From: an uncultured Oscillospiraceae bacterium
GTDB lineage: Bacteria > Bacillota > Clostridia > Oscillospirales > Oscillospiraceae
Assembly: GCA_900762005.1 (NCBI GenBank)
Contig: CAAFEV010000086.1
Location: 1 to 7,150 of the forward strand
Length of the DNA: 7,150 bases
Direction: 5' to 3'
This document shows positions 6,492-7,150 of this stretch, in pieces. A program made the translations under genes and the position numbers. How positions within the stretch are numbered: the first letter of the stretch is position 1; every line of letters starts with the position of its first letter. The notes under the pieces are model-generated. The model worked only from the letters and a program-made list of their open reading frames with translations. It had not been told where the DNA came from and searched no databases.

Positions 6492-6541
6492 TTCCGGCAA
6501 TTATTTGCTTTTATTCGTATTATAGCAGGTCTTTGCCGGAA
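6492..6541. repeat. 9-bp inverted repeat flanking the nnrD promoter
   Basis: TTCCGGCAA (6492-6500) and TTGCCGGAA (6533-6541) are perfect inverted copies with 32 nt between them; arm centres are 41 bp apart, close to four helical turns. The -10 and predicted start site lie between the arms. One arm overlaps the -35 to -10 spacer region and the other lies in the leader. This could be a paired operator. Confidence 0.5.
6519..6527 (-). promoter_or_regulatory. Extended -10 promoter of the nnrD–lipoprotein–alr operon
   Basis: On the minus strand the sequence reads TGCTATAAT: a perfect TATAAT (6519-6524) with the TGn extension (6525-6527). The -35 region is weak (TGGATT 17 nt upstream), as is common for extended -10 promoters. 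Transcription would start near 6512, leaving a leader of about 54 nt before nnrD. Confidence 0.7.
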
Positions 6542-6573
6542 AATCCATCCCCCGCTGCGCACAACAGCATAAG

Positions 6574-6616
6574 AAGAACCGCAGCCCGGTTTGCAATCGT
6601 CCGGGCTGTGGTTCTT
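6574..6616 (-). terminator. Intrinsic terminator after the SLH protein gene
   Basis: A 16-position stem pairs 6574-6589 with 6601-6616 (CCGGGCTG core) around an 11-nt loop. On the minus-strand RNA there is a single A·C mismatch at 6581/6609, which would be G·U on the + strand. Minus-strand RNA continues as UUCUUCUUAUG, a moderately U-rich tail. It lies 108 nt beyond the SLH stop codon and separates that gene from the nnrD promoter. Confidence 0.7.
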
Positions 6617-6724
6617 TGGTGCTTCATTTTGTGCAAGTGCTGGTTACCGTACACACGCTTCTGCAGCAAGACGAGGGACGCTCTTCGTAGGACAAGGGCT
6701 CTGAGCTACGCAATCATTTTAGAT
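6617..6724. other. Intergenic stretch with no feature seen
   Basis: The 108 nt between the SLH stop codon and the terminator hairpin hold no open frame, RNA gene or clear repeat that I can support. They would form a 3' untranslated region of the SLH transcript. Confidence 0.5.
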
Positions 6725-7150
6725 TTATCGGGAAATGTTCTGTACATAACGCATGAGAATTGCGGCAACCTGTGCGCGGGTGGCATGACCCGTCGGCAGA
6801 AGCCTGTCGTCAGAGCCGTTGATCAGTCCTTCGGCGTTTGCCCAGGAGAGTGCCTCCTTTGCGAAATTGGATATCTGCCCGGCATCGGGATATTTCGTCA
6901 AATCGGTACGTTTGGTGGTGTCATAGCCTTTCTTGCCGGCATAACGATGGAGAATTGCCGCCATCTGCTCGCGGGTCACGTTGCCGTCGGGGTTAAATTT
7001 GTTATCTCCGACACCGCCGACAATCCCGTTCTCCGCCGCCCATGTAACCGCGTCCGTGTAATACTTACCTGCGGCAATGTCGGTAAAGCGGTTGCTGCCC
7101 TCCGGCGCGGGCTTGCCGTCCAGCCGCCAAAGCACGGTAACGAGCATTCC
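6725..7150 (-). CDS. C-terminal part of an SLH-domain surface protein (5' end outside window)
   Basis: The 141 visible residues end a protein that would bind secondary wall polymers through S-layer homology repeats. Visible are the end of one SLH repeat (GMLVTVLWRL), a full second one starting at FTDIAAGKYYTDAVTWAAEN and ending REQMAAILHRYA, and a third from YPDAGQISNFAKEALSWANA to TRAQVAAILMRYV. It stops at NISR with a TAA. The frame continues to the window edge: the ATG at 7147 is an internal methionine in the conserved TRGMLVTVLWRL pattern, not a start. The N-terminal functional domain, and so the role of the protein, is not in the window. Its second repeat is very similar to one in the deacetylase, down to the DNA level (separate finding). 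Confidence 0.92.
   Translation of the reverse strand, partial: GMLVTVLWRLDGKPAPEGSNRFTDIAAGKYYTDAVTWAAENGIVGGVGDNKFNPDGNVTREQMAAILHRYAGKKGYDTTKRTDLTKYPDAGQISNFAKEALSWANAEGLINGSDDRLLPTGHATRAQVAAILMRYVQNISR

Overview
The window looks like a chromosomal segment from a Gram-positive member of the Clostridia, probably Oscillospiraceae/Ruminococcaceae-like. This is inferred from strong GGAGG-type ribosome sites, moderately high GC, a lipobox lipoprotein, S-layer homology (SLH) proteins and an nnrD–lipoprotein–alr–mazF gene order resembling the ydcC–alr–ndoAI–ndoA region of Bacillus. No ribosomal RNA or phylogenetic marker is present, so the placement is tentative. No phage, IS element, CRISPR array, tRNA or rRNA was seen.

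Layout. On the + strand, positions 1-163 hold a leader with a plausible sigma-A promoter, followed by an AraC-type regulator fused to a GyrI-like effector-binding domain (164-1036). A long hairpin at 1044-1089 lies between this gene and the convergent genes and can terminate transcription from both sides. Everything else is on the minus strand. Read from right to left it comprises: the C-terminal part of an SLH protein (7150 to 6725) with a terminator hairpin at 6574-6616; a promoter with an extended -10 flanked by a 9-bp inverted repeat; nnrD (NAD(P)H-hydrate dehydratase); a small lipoprotein; alr (alanine racemase); a MazF/NdoA-type endoribonuclease; a protein of unknown function; and a secreted polysaccharide deacetylase with chitobiase-like and SLH domains.

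How the genes fit together. nnrD, the lipoprotein and alr are separated by only 12-13 nt and are very likely co-transcribed from the promoter near 6519-6527. mazF follows after a 118-nt gap that holds no recognisable MazE/NdoAI antitoxin. The unknown gene follows 42 nt later and its ribosome site lies in a perfect 10-bp hairpin. Its reading frame then runs 107 nt into the deacetylase gene. A cell-envelope theme is visible: alr supplies D-alanine for peptidoglycan, the deacetylase probably edits wall glycans at the surface, and the lipoprotein occupies the position of YdcC/GerS proteins of spore formers. nnrD is metabolite-repair housekeeping and mazF an RNA-cleaving stress factor.

Most of the window is ordinary housekeeping and envelope content, and I see no clear new defence or mobile system. 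The points most worth a second look are the possible internal translation start in the AraC gene, the SD-sequestering hairpin, the long gene overlap, the MazF without a visible antitoxin, and the inverted repeat around the nnrD promoter.
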